64,000 nt of DNA from NCBI GenBank assembly GCA_016806645.1, contig JACSYO010002165.1, forward strand, positions 827,710 through 891,709, in the 5' to 3' direction. This DNA is from Ophiodon elongatus (lineage: Eukaryota; Chordata; Actinopteri; Perciformes; Hexagrammidae). The position numbers were made by a program, and so were the translations under genes. Of this stretch, positions 50,001 through 64,000 are shown one piece after another (the stretch's first letter is position 1; the number at the start of each line of letters is the position of its first letter). Below the pieces are notes generated by a model. That model worked only from the letters and a program-made list of their open reading frames with translations. It was not told the origin of the DNA and searched no databases.

Positions 50001-51598
50001 CGTCAAGGACCCACTCCAGTCTGTTTCATCTGCTGGCTTACTGACTGACAATAGGGTCTGATAATGTAATGCGCTCCAGTCGTCATTCAAAGTCCTTGCT
50101 TGTACAAGTCATTGCATTGACTGTTTCGAGGACAGACTGCTGTCCAGGATACCGTATATGAGCGAACATAAAACCTTAAGCAGGTTGGGTTCTTTCAAAA
50201 ACAAAAACAAAACAAAAACCAGATACAGGGAAGCATTTCAGCAACACAGACAGATGAAAGGTCACTTTCAACCAGCAGGCGTACTGTAGCTGTGTTTCAA
50301 AATAAAATGAAATAAAAGCCAAGTGGCCCGGCCGCCTGTCTCTTCTGGTACAGTACTCCCGACGAATTGGATTTCTCTCAGCCTTTGATGTGACACAGTG
50401 ACCGTGAGAGCCAGTCATCAGGTGTAAGACGGAACAGAAAAAACCCTCAGATGCTGCAAATCTTAAAGGTCTCGGCCATTTCCTCATCTCCGGTCCCTCT
50501 GTACTTCTAACACGGCAGCCTGCTCAAGGCGTAAATCAAAGCCCACAACCCTCATTCCGGAAAACTAATACCATTATCAGTGTAACCGAAGCTGACGGGG
50601 GAAAAAAAGCCCAGCTAATTAATTTAATTCTTTCTCTTTCTTTTTAATGAGCTCAAGTGTTAAGTCACTTTTAAGCGTCTGACTGTAACATGATAACAGT
50701 CCGCTATAGAAAGGAGCTTGACGTCCCCTCTTTTAATGAGACTAAAGGTCTGGGAGCCTCATTTAACGAGCCATATCCAAGAACACAAATATTTGATGGA
50801 AGGAGGATGTTGTAAAGAAAAAGCAGCCCTGAGTAGGACGATAATGCGTGGGATTCTCAGCGACTTCAAAGCCACCGGTTCCATCAGAGCCATCCGCATT
50901 GTGCGGTAATCAGGCTGCCTCTGCCCGGGCTTGTGGGTAATCACGACGGGCCGGTGGGCTGGTGGGCTGGTGAGCGAGGCCCGCGTGGTTGTCTATCCTC
51001 CAGCTATTTGATCACTGTAGGAGGACAGCGCTGAGGCAGAGCAGGAGAAATAATCAATACCGCGGGCGCTACAAACACGTAATTATGAGGATGGAGAAGA
51101 TTTGTGGATGGGTCCGCCAAAGGGCCGGATAAATACTGGAGAAACAAATCGCCGTCTTTCCTACCGTCGGTATCACAACTTTGCTTGATGAGTAGAATAA
51201 AGTAAAAAGCACTAAGTGTCAACTGACTACTGGAACCGTCCCCAAAAGAATCCCAAATTTAAAGTCTTTGTTTTTTTGACATTATCATTAATACATCATT
51301 AATACACATTTTTTTTTACTTTGAAAAGTAATTGTATTGGTTTCACATTCCTAGTTTGCATATTTGTTTGAATTTTGAAGTTTAAAAAGCAAATCTTGAC
51401 TTTTAGAGGATTACTAAAGCAGCACACAAAGTTAACGTACGGATATCGTCAGTCCACTGACCTGTAACATATCCATCCTGTTACCATCAAACAATATAAC
51501 GTTAGCAAACGGATCACTTAATTGTTTTTGGTTGAATTTCCCAAGCTTTAATAAGAACTGTGTGCTAAACAAAACGTGCAGTCACTTTCTTTGACATT
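47074..51598. other. Noncoding block, partly regulatory-looking
   Basis: 47720-48110 holds TAAT-rich, mixed-composition sequence (GAAATTCAATTACCCGC, TATAATTTAGCTGTGGC, ACATTAGGGGTAATCAAAG) of CNE-like character. 48540-48561 is a G run and 49981-50003 is C-rich. 50580-51050 shows further conserved-looking words (AGCTAATTAATTTAATTC). No gene is visible; frames are short, overlapping and motif-free. Confidence 0.4.
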
Positions 51599-51651
51599 AT
51601 ATATACATATATATATATATATGTATATATAAATATAAATATAAATATGAG
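51599..51651. repeat. AT-rich array, (TA)n and (TAAATA)n
   Basis: ATATACATATATATATATAT followed by ATGTATATATAAATATAAATA. Self-complementary. Confidence 0.92.
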
Positions 51652-55720
<4,069 letters not shown>

Positions 55721-56158
55721 AAAACATCTGAGGAAGTGCGCTTATTGGTTCTCTTGCCAAGAGCTAGATGAGAAGATCAATACCACTCTCACGTCCGTAT
55801 GCTGAGCTTAGCACAAAGTCTGGAAACAAGCAGAAACAGCTAGCAATGCTCTGTCCAATGGTCCGCTAACTAGTGAGCTCATTGAGGGGCTGGTACAGTA
55901 GGCAGACGTTGTTACTTTTGGAACAGGACCAGGCTAGCTGTTTCCACCCGTTTCCAGTATTTGTGCTAAGCTAAGCTAAAAAAAACAGCTTCTGTATCTT
56001 CTTATATATATATATCGATATATATATCGATATATATAGATATAGAGATATCTCTGTATATAAAGGACAGATATTAGAGCGGTATCAATCCTCCCATTTA
56101 ACTCTCTACCAAAGAGAAAATATGCTCTTTTTCGCAAAATGTCTAACAACTCCTTTAA
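55721..56158. mobile_element. Foldback MITE-like element
   Basis: About 438 bp with long imperfect inverted arms. The left arm carries GCTTATTGGTTCTCTTGCC, AGATGAGAAGATCAATACC and GCTTAGCACAAAGTCTGG...CAGCTAGC. The right arm carries the inverse in the order GCTAGCTGTTTCC...CCAGTATTTGTGCTAAGC, GAGCGGTATCAATCCTCCC and TATGCTCTTTTTCGCAAAATG. Arms reach inward to GCTAGC on both sides, leaving a loop of about 85 bp. The right arm has been expanded by a TATATATCGATA-type array at 56003-56060. I recognise the arm sequence from memory as a very widespread teleost element. No transposase. Confidence 0.9.
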
Positions 56159-56388
56159 GCACCTTTAATTGTTTCACAAAGTTAGCAAACATAAACTGCA
56201 CCATTTTATTCCACATATTTGCAAACGATGCACAACTACAAGACGACTATAGTGTGCAGTGCCGTGCTCCATATAGTGCTGCATCACTACATACAGCACT
56301 GCATTCCTCCGTCTATACTTGTATAAGTGCGTGGGTGTGTTTGTGCATGGACACGTGTTCGCTCCTCTCCCTCTATTTCTCACTCTCT

Positions 56389-56390
<2 letters not shown>
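56159..56390. other. Short unassigned noncoding segment
   Basis: AT-rich, no motif; the open frame that crosses it continues into the GT array and is artefactual. Confidence 0.5.
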
Positions 56391-56431
<41 letters not shown>

Positions 56432-56455
56432 TGTGTGTGCGTGTGCGTGTGTGTG
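56391..56455. repeat. (GT)n microsatellite
   Basis: 65 bp of GT with TT and GC interruptions in its second half, preceded by a short CT run. Confidence 0.95.
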
Positions 56456-57049
56456 CACGCGAAAGTCGAGAAACACAAGTTGCAGAGGAACATGGGAAAT
56501 GCATTAAAAACACAGGACACCCAGTATGCTCAGTGCTCAGTGTCGGGCAGCTGGACGCAGTAAAAGGCGAGTGGCAACTGAACCCCCGCTCGCAGTGAAA
56601 CGGAGAAATCTCCGGGGCCCATTCAGGACAAACTCAAGACCATCCCTGCAGACTCTTCCTCCTCCCGAAAAGCAATCGCTCACCTCCCTTCTTGTTAATT
56701 AATGCAAGACCCGAGCCCCGAGTGTCTTCTCTGCTCTTGCCCACAGCCATCAGCCCCGGGTGGAGCGGGGTGGGGTCCAGTGTGAGCGCTGCCCCTGGAC
56801 CCACACATCCTCTCAGCAGGGCTACGCAGCTCGGCTCCGAGGCCTCGCTTGAGGCAACATGGACCGAAATCAATGTGGGAACGGCGAGAGGGCGTTTTGG
56901 GATTGTCTGATTACGCGCGAGAGGGAAAATGTGAACGATTGAGACGTCAATTAAATGTGTCCGTTCGCTCATTCTGGTCCACTCAGAAATGGCGAAAACA
57001 TCAGCTCAATGAGGAAGGCATGAATCTAGGCCATTGTTCTAGCACAGCT
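56456..57049. other. Unassigned noncoding segment
   Basis: Mixed-composition DNA with overlapping short frames on both strands (up to 112 codons on minus). No motif, promoter or splice pattern. Confidence 0.5.
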
Positions 57050-57335
57050 TTCATGTCATTATCCTATTTAGTCTCGACAGCCTGCGTCGCTGCCTCATAA
57101 TAAATTGCCGGGCATTTAATTAATTATACAGCTGTATTAAATAAAACATTAGGGAAATTATATTTTATCGAATTAGGTGTTCACCTTGGCAATTAATCTA
57201 CATTTAATATGGCCTGGCTTGTTTAAATTCTAGAATTCGCCAGCGGTGGCTGCACTTTCATCCTCTTACGCATACATATCCTGCCCTGAAACATTATGCA
57301 GACGACAGCGGTTGTTTCTATAAATAACTTCTTCT
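57050..57335. promoter_or_regulatory. Candidate conserved noncoding element
   Basis: A compact AT-rich but non-repetitive stretch with several homeodomain-type cores: TTTAATTAATTATACAGC, GGCAATTAATCTACATTTAATATGG and a CTATAAATAAC word near 57319. There is no simple sequence and no open frame of note. In vertebrates such segments are often developmental enhancers. This is a judgement from composition only; no alignment was possible. Confidence 0.25.
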
Positions 57336-58325
57336 ATTAGCGTCTTTGAAATAGAACCATCACTTTGAGTTCATGGCAAGTGGTGCACGGTGAGGGCTTT
57401 CACCAACGAGAGGCCAAGCCAAAGGGGAAGAACTATATTCAGAATGTTTACTGTCTAGCGCTATTAAAGTAACACTGCCGAGAAAATAACGTTTCATAAC
57501 CTGCTGAAAGTGTTGATGAACATCATGTTCCCATGTTATCCCGATGTCCAACATTTGTTTTTAACAAAATATGGGGGTTGTCACTATTATTACCTGAGTT
57601 CCACAGCAGTTTGGCTTCGCCGTGCAGAAGCGGCCATGTCAATTTGCCAAACAGTTGAAAGAATAAAGAGCAAATGTTTTAATTTGGTAAAAATAGACTT
57701 ATTCCGAAAGATTCCCCGAACGTCCCCGGAACGTTTTCCGCACGTTTTCTTTTAACACTTACCAAAAATGATTGTGTTACCTTTATGTTAATCGTAGCCA
57801 GAAGCTGTGAAAGCAGATATCATCGTTGGATGTTCAACTTACCGACCGCCGTTGAAGACATTATGCCCGAAATCTACCAAAATCAAAGCTCAAAATTGTG
57901 ATATTTGAGCAAAAACACTTTATTCTACACTTTATTCTTCGCCCTAAATAAACAGTTTGAACAAACTAGATTGTGTAAAACATTCAATTCAAAAGTTCAA
58001 TATACATAGGACCTGGAGCCACTATTTCTTCCCATCACTGGTTCGATATATAGATTCCACTGTTTTCCAATTTGTCCTGTTTGTTTAAGAAAAAAAGAAC
58101 GTGTCGTTTTCTTTTCTCATTTCTTTTACGATTTATGTCATCATAGATGTCTTACACTTCACAAATGACATGTCTGAATTTGCGCCTCTTCTAGCCATGA
58201 TTGTAGAGGTGCCAAACTTAAATATTGTAGTAAAAAATTAAGCTACAAAAAGTCAAATGTGACAGGAGCAAAAAAAGAAAAAAAAAAGAAGAGCTGAAAC
58301 TGCTTGGAATTCAGAGGGTTAATAC
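57336..58325. other. Noncoding block, possible dispersed element 57690-58322
   Basis: Words such as CCCCGGAACGTTTTCCGCAC, AGCAGATATCATCGTTGGATG and GAATTCAGAGGGTTAATACC recall, from memory, an interspersed teleost sequence. No second copy is in the window. No gene is visible. Confidence 0.3.
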
Positions 58326-59805
58326 CCATGAGTCCATGACAATGCATCTCAGGAATTTTGCGATTGATGTGATTTCTACATTATAAAATACCTCATGGCG
58401 TGCATGAGAAAAACTGCTGCTTACCCCCACTGTAAATCAAGGTATGGCTGAAAACGATGGCAAATATCATTATCTTTTTAAATTGGTTAATGAAACCAAG
58501 CAGGCCATCTATATTCTATAATTACCCGCAAATGAATGTGGATTTGTCCTAAACATTTAATCTTATAGATGTGATCGTTGTGGTAATGGGTGTCCCGTCT
58601 CATGCAAGCAGATCAGAGCTGGCTCAAATACCATTTGCAGATACTTATTAATGTTTGCTTTGAACTGCTGGCAGCAGCGCAGGTGGGGCTGACAATTCAG
58701 ATGGTGTCAGATACGCTGTCGATCACAGAGCGGCGGACTAAATTGAAATGCAAACCCGTACGGCGGAGTAGTTCGCCGCGATGTGTTTCTGCGAGGCATT
58801 CGGATTAAAGGTGTCCATCAAATTGCAAATATTATGCTACACAGCAGATTCCCACCGAGGGGTGTAAATTAGCATAATAGCTTATAGTGATGTATTCAGG
58901 TTTAATAGAAGCATCGTGCTCTATAATTATATTAATGCAAAAGTTCACACGCTTGAGGTTTTTGGTTGTAATTCATTTTAACTGCGACAAGCTGACTGGT
59001 AATGTGACGTTCACATTTAACAAGGTAAATGTTCTAAGGCTGAGGTACCCATTGATCCTCCAGCTCTCTTTCGCCATTACTCTTTTGCAAAAATATTGAC
59101 ACGCTTTATTTGTCCGGGTAAAGGTTCGTTCACAGAGCCGCCTCTAGTGTAGTTCAGCATAGCTGTCATCGTGCCAATGAGCTAAAGCGTATGTTTGTAG
59201 CTGTGACACCTGTGCTCAGAGGTGCATTAGTAAATTAGAGCATGGAGGGGAAGAAAATCTGCCCGTGGAAAATATTCTTTATAATTTATAAAGTGCGTTT
59301 TACAACACTTACCTACGGAATAAAAAAAAATAATAATAATTTGAAATAGTAGTTAAAGCGGAGATGGAGCGGAGGAGCCATATGTGATTCTATCTGGGCT
59401 AAAACGGTTTAGTTCAGAATATGAGACATTTTATCATCCGTTGTTAAAGTTCGCACACTTTCTGCCTATTAATGACTCATTTCAGCAGTGTGGGGTTCAC
59501 AGCAGATTTGACCATCCCTATTTCCCATTATTCATATTGTTGACACACATTCTACACACACACTAATTCTACCTCACCAATGACACATTTCTACTAATTC
59601 TGATATTTCTCGGCGGCATCGGAGGGAGGCAGCGTAGAGCTAATTAATTAGAGCAGATTCAGTTGGAGTTAATGCTCAACACAATTAATCTGGGAACTCT
59701 CGGTTTAGTGTGTGAAAGGTGAGATTGTCTGAGGGGGAGGTGGATTCATGTCATGAAATTAAAGATGTGATAAACTTGTGGACCCAACCAGGCGGGAACC
59801 ACCAC
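58326..59805. other. Noncoding block with regulatory character
   Basis: 58590-58870 is a non-repetitive mixed segment (TTTGAACTGCTGGCAGCAGC, CAATTCAGATGGTGTCAG). 59630-59700 carries GAGCTAATTAATTAGAGC, itself palindromic, and CAACACAATTAATCTGGG. Both look like noncoding elements under constraint, but this is untested. No gene is visible. Confidence 0.35.
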
Positions 59806-60195
59806 GTCTGAAAAGTGAAGCCAAAGCAGAAGGGTCTTACATTTTCAGGGGACGACTCCTCTGGTTGCAAAAAGTCCGATTCTATAGAAGTCTATGAAAA
59901 AAAATAAAATGTTTTTTCCTATTTTGAGTAAAGGAGTTGATGAAGTAGGGTATGCCTTAGGGCGTGGCTACCCTGTGATTGACAGGTGGCTACCACGGCA
60001 TTGTCCAGTCTGGGAGTTGTCCTTGTTTTCGTCTTCCAAATTTAAACCTTTCACAGTTTGTTTTCAGTTCACGGAAGTTTATTGAAACATTTCGGTTGCC
60101 TTAAAATGTCTTACTCATTCTGGTTGTACTTAAACCAAGATGGCGACTGCCAGAAACCAAGATGGCGACGAGCAAATACCAAGATGCCAGTCTTG
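59806..60195 (+). mobile_element. Dispersed repeat family A, copy 3
   Basis: Begins GTCTGAAAAGTGAAGCC and shares GACTCCTCTGGTTGC, TATAGAAGTCTATGA, GGGCGTGGCTAC and GATTGACAGGT with the copy at 61569. Relative to that copy it lacks an internal segment of about 110 bp (the TTTATTCCCT...CCATTTAGAGT part), replaced by a short A/T-rich linker, but has the CTGGGAGTTGT...TTTTCAGTT module shared with copy 2. It ends in three CCAAGATGGCGAC-like repeats. Noncoding. Confidence 0.9.
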
Positions 60196-60244
60196 CAGAT
60201 TTGACCTATGATAAGTATAACGTACTGTAACTCTCTGACAGGGG

Positions 60245-60412
60245 CCTTTTGTCCTTATGATACTTTTGGTATATTTTGTTGCCAACACTGTACTTCTACT
60301 TAAGTAAATTGATGACTGCAGGACTTTTACTTTGGAGTGAATACTTTTTTATAGTGTGGTATTGCTACTTTTACTTAGGTAAAAAGGTCTCAGTACTTCA
60401 TCCACCACTGAT
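60245..60412 (+). mobile_element. ACTTTTACTTAAGTAA-type dispersed repeat
   Basis: The order GTACTTCTACTTAAGTAAAT, GCAGGACTTTTACTTTGG, GGTATTGCTACTTTTACTTA, TCAGTACTTCATCCACCACTG is the signature, from memory, of a very common teleost element end. No coding capacity. Confidence 0.7.
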
Positions 60413-61568
60413 TGATCTCTCCAACTGTGTCTTTTACCTTTATATTTTTTTATACTCCTTAATAATAGAGCCATTTAAATACAAACTATTTAAAGCACAT
60501 ACATGTGCGTGAGTCCTTTTTTTCTAGCACTTTAAGAAAAGTGGTAGGGAGTAGTTATACAATACTTTCTGCTCTTTATTATTGACCACCACATTGGCCT
60601 CCCACCTTTTCTCCCGCCTCCCCTGTGGGTGGCCGTGGCAACTTTGCACGAACGTCAACTTTCTGCTGGTCACACTGTATCTTTTGGTGATGAAGTTTCC
60701 TCGGAATCACAACTTCTATATCGGCTCCTGGGGAAGCATCACAATCCAACCGGCGGGAGGGGCAGGAGTGCAGCTCATTATGTGAGCGTTGCCAGGCTCC
60801 AGATCAGTCAGCAAAAATAATTAGGTGCTATATTACCGAGTGTCATATCTTGTGAGGGACCGAAGCCGTCCGGTTGGGGATCGATCGCGCTCACTTTGCG
60901 CGGGGAAAAAGTAGTAAACACAATTATGCCTCTTTCTGCTGCGTTTTTGAATCGAAGCCACACGGTGTGACTGAGCGGGCCGTGTGTGCACACTCGAGCG
61001 GAACACCTTGCCAATTACCACAGATCACGGTCAGCTGTTTCCCCACTTCCTTTAATAGGACTCAAAACTTCCCTGCCTGCCGCTGCTTAGCATCATTGAG
61101 CACGGCCCATTCAACCCTTCCATCTAATGTCATGCTTATTAAAATATAAATTGGCTTATCATTGCTACCTGCGACTTTGCAACTGGACCAACTGATAATG
61201 ATTTGACCAGAGGCGGGAGAGATTAAAGGAGGAGGGTAGCTAGTTATGGGCATGTATACATTACAGGCATGCTGTCAGCGCTAATGCAACTATGCAGTCG
61301 TAACACTTCAGCTCCTTCTCAATTCATTGTTGACGTACCTCGTGCACTAATCGGAATGAAAAAAACACAATCAAACTATATCCAGGTGTTTGATATCCGG
61401 TGCCTGTAGAAACAGCAGGATCATTCAGAAGCTCAGCTCAGCCGACTGAGTGGTAGTGCTGCCAATCCCTGTTTATTTCCATTACCATCAGAAATAAGTG
61501 AGTTATCATGTGATTTTTTTCAGTCTGGTGTTATTGCATGCGGCCATATGTATATCAGGCATCAACCT
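60413..61568. other. Noncoding block with regulatory character
   Basis: 60815-61250 is non-repetitive mixed sequence (GGATCGATCGCGC, TGCCAATTACCACAGATCACGG, CATGCTTATTAAAATATAAATTGGC) that could be a noncoding regulatory element. The 90-codon frame over it has no motif. Confidence 0.35.
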
Positions 61569-62067
61569 CCAGTTATGAAAAGTGAAGCCAATGTGGAAGT
61601 GCCATAAACTTGACTCCTCTGGTTGCTTAAATAAGTTTGATTGTATAGAAGTCTATGAGAAAATGACTCCACTTCTCACTTGATTTATTCCCTTAGTAAA
61701 CATTGTAAACATGAGTTTATGGTCTCAATCTCTAGTTTCAAGTCTTCTTCAATACAGCATGATGTTGATTTAGTAGATTATTGTCCATTTAGAGTAAAAT
61801 AGACCATAAAGCAGAGTATGCTTGGGGGCGTGGCTATGTTGTGATTGTAAGGTTGCTACCACTACGAGAGCCGTGTACGGAGTCTCTACATCACTGCTCC
61901 GCAGTCCAAATATGGTCACTTCTTGTTCACTGGCAAGAAGATGGCAACGGGCAAAATCCAAGATGGCGACTGTCAAAATTTTTAACTCAAGGCCTCAAAA
62001 CCGGCAGACCACAAACCAATGGGTGACGTCACGATGACTACATCCACTTCCTATATACAGTCTATGC
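61569..62067 (+). mobile_element. Dispersed repeat family A, copy 4 (most complete)
   Basis: About 500 bp from TATGAAAAGTGAAGCCAA to ACTTCCTATATACAGTCTATG. It carries the 5' module (GACTCCTCTGGTTGC), the central module shared with copies 1 and 2 (AGTAAACATTGTAAACATGA ... ATAGACCATAAAGCAG), a GGGCGTGGCTA block, CCAAGATGGCGAC repeats and a 3' end GGGTGACGTCACGATGACTA. The 3' end is, from memory, extremely common in spiny-rayed fish genomes. Noncoding, class unassigned. Confidence 0.92.
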
Positions 62068-64000
62068 TTTATATGTAAGTTCAGACATTGCAAACATTGC
62101 GACAGGCTCCGCATATTTTATGCAGTTTGTTGTGTGATATAATGTATGGATAACTCATTTTCCCATGACATGCCTGGTGCTGTGCTCACATTTGTCTACA
62201 TGCTGCTCAGATTTCTTTTTACGCTGAAATAAATTCTACCTCCTGAGTGGCAGTATGAGGAGGCTGTGATTTAAAGTTATGTTTCCCCCCCCCCCAAAAT
62301 AAAAAATAGAAACAAAAGGTCTGACTGGGGAATTCATGAGTCTGTCACCCCTGGTGTTATAGACCCCATAAAGCTGCCACAAAGGTACATATAAAACCAA
62401 AGATTATCTGTCACTGTCATACCAATGAGCTTCTGTCAGATGTGGCAGGATGCTCAAGGAAATATACTCCGATCAACTGTGACAACAGAGCGCCGAGTAG
62501 CCACAGCAAATCCGGTTTTCCGGCGCTGTTCCTAAGAACGATAGGGAGCTATATTCCTACGTTGCGCTTCTGCTCTGGTGTCGGACACGAGGAAACGCAG
62601 CTCCGGATCAGAGGACAGACGGTCTGAGCCTTCAGACCTCCTCCCACTCCCATGCACGGGCGGCCAGCATGTGACGCAGACGCGATGATCCCTGTCACAG
62701 GCGGAGGATCCCGTTATATTAAAGCCTGATTGATTTCAATATCCTGCCACACACAGAGCTTGACATTTATATTGAATAAAAAAATAAAATAAAAATAAAA
62801 AGTAGGACTTTAATTAATTCACATACCCGCTTGGCTTCGTAATACTCTCTACAACACATTGAATTTAATCGAGCATGACTCATTGGAAATGCGAAATGGA
62901 TGTTTGGTTCATATAAGCGTATTCATGGAGAACAATAAATCTGCCTAATGTACTTTAATACAACTGCCAGGCTTCTAATGTCTTATTTTTGCCACTGCGC
63001 TACAGAAGAAAGTGGTGTGATTAGAGTGACATGCAGGGCTCGGCAATAACCAAATATGAAACAGATTTATAATAACGAAGCTGCAAAAGATGTTGACCAT
63101 AATCCATTCCAATTACTGGGGGAAAAAAACACAACTGTAATCAGAATACAATTACGACTGAATAGCTTATTTTGAATTGTTTATAATTTGAATGTAAGCA
63201 CAATGGTTCCATGTATTTAAAAAAAAGTAGGAACTCTAAAAGGCTGTGGTGTAAAACACTGACTCATTTACACCTGACATTAAAGCTACACCAACAAACT
63301 TTCCTTTTGTGTTGATTTTGGCGATCCCTGTGGACAAAAGCGGTAGTGCTTCTGAGCACCAGTTTTTATTTTACTGCAGTGGGTGTCTGGCAGTCCTGGT
63401 TCTGGATCCTGATGTTATGGATAACGATATAGAAATAGCCAATCTTCTCACGGATGGTCTTGTTTACTCATGTAGGTCATGTAGTGCATCAGGGATGACG
63501 TGTTTTGTTAGCCAGTTAGCATCGCACTGGTTACCTTGACAAAAAGCCAATTGTATTGTTCCAATGGATAATGGATTATTGGAGAAAAAATAAGCTCTGT
63601 GGCAAACACAAGTTTATAATACTTTTAGGTTTTGTTCAGCAAATTAATCTTCACAAATTGAACGCCGCATTTATGATTTTTGAAGCGTGAATGCAATCGC
63701 CAGATGTAAAAAGCTAACGTTAGGCCAGAAACACGGCCGTATGAGCGCAAGTATACAAAACGAGGCTGTTAAGGCAGACTAATCAGCGTGATGAATTTTT
63801 TGCAGTCTCATTCAGCCACTTGTTAACATCCGCCTTTTTTTAAGACACGTAGAAGCTTCCCTTCATTCAATGACATATTTTATATCGTAGAACAAGCGTG
63901 TGTCAACCACACCCATTAGTTCAGGCGTCTTTGGATTCTTGAACTCAGTCCTACTGCACTCTATAGAAGCATCAGTATTAAAATATGAGTATGTTTCATA
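62068..64000. other. Noncoding block, possible dispersed repeat 63280-63540
   Basis: A C run lies at 62286-62296. 62700-63190 is AT-rich and CNE-like (TTTAATTAATTC, TTTAATACAACTGCC). 63280-63540 (GGCGATCCCTGTGGACAAAA, GGTGTCTGGCAGTCCTGG, GGATAACGATATAGAAATAG) recalls a dispersed teleost sequence and carries a 76-codon frame, but neither the repeat nor a protein can be confirmed from one copy. Confidence 0.35.

Overview
The window looks like nuclear DNA of a ray-finned fish, probably a spiny-rayed (percomorph) teleost. I infer this from the very dense long (CA)n/(GT)n arrays, the many long A/T homopolymers and short minisatellites, and several dispersed elements that I recognise from memory as widespread in teleost genomes. 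Some of those are supported inside the window by more than one copy; the rest are memory-based and scored low. No rRNA, tRNA, CRISPR array, bacterial operon or recognisable conserved protein domain was seen. Most long open frames are read-through of microsatellites (poly-Thr/His, poly-Cys/Val) or shadows in GC-rich DNA. I assign no protein-coding gene with confidence: this reads as a gene-poor interval or the inside of a very large intron.

Layout. 1-12 kb: mostly single-copy-looking DNA, with an inverted copy of dispersed family A (5.55-5.79 kb), a MITE-like element (family B, 7.03-7.37 kb) and GT arrays. 12-12.5 kb: a CpG-rich, promoter-like block with a TATA-like box and an 80-codon frame. 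12.5-22 kb: AT-rich sequence with possible regulatory character, a 10-copy minisatellite (16.7-16.9 kb), a C-rich tract able to form quadruplex/i-motif, and the main microsatellite cluster (19.3-22.04 kb), where GT arrays face CA arrays. 22-30 kb: a 32-bp minisatellite (25.66 kb), a second family B copy (27.44 kb), a long CT tract (29.13 kb), and a candidate 115-bp exon (29.65 kb) next to a family A copy. 30-42 kb: little recognisable apart from tandem duplications at 35.4 and 38.0 kb. 42.9-43.25 kb: the best promoter/first-exon candidate, a CpG-island-like block with a 50-codon frame and a consensus splice donor. 43-56 kb: a 13-bp minisatellite, a CAG array, long CA arrays, and a foldback MITE (55.72-56.16 kb). 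56-64 kb: AT-rich sequence rich in TAAT cores and two more family A copies 1.4 kb apart.

How it fits together: nothing here forms a pathway. The plausible functional content is cis-regulatory (candidate conserved noncoding blocks) plus one or two candidate transcription starts. The rest is repeat turnover. Conservation, RNA-seq and repeat-library searches would decide most of these calls.
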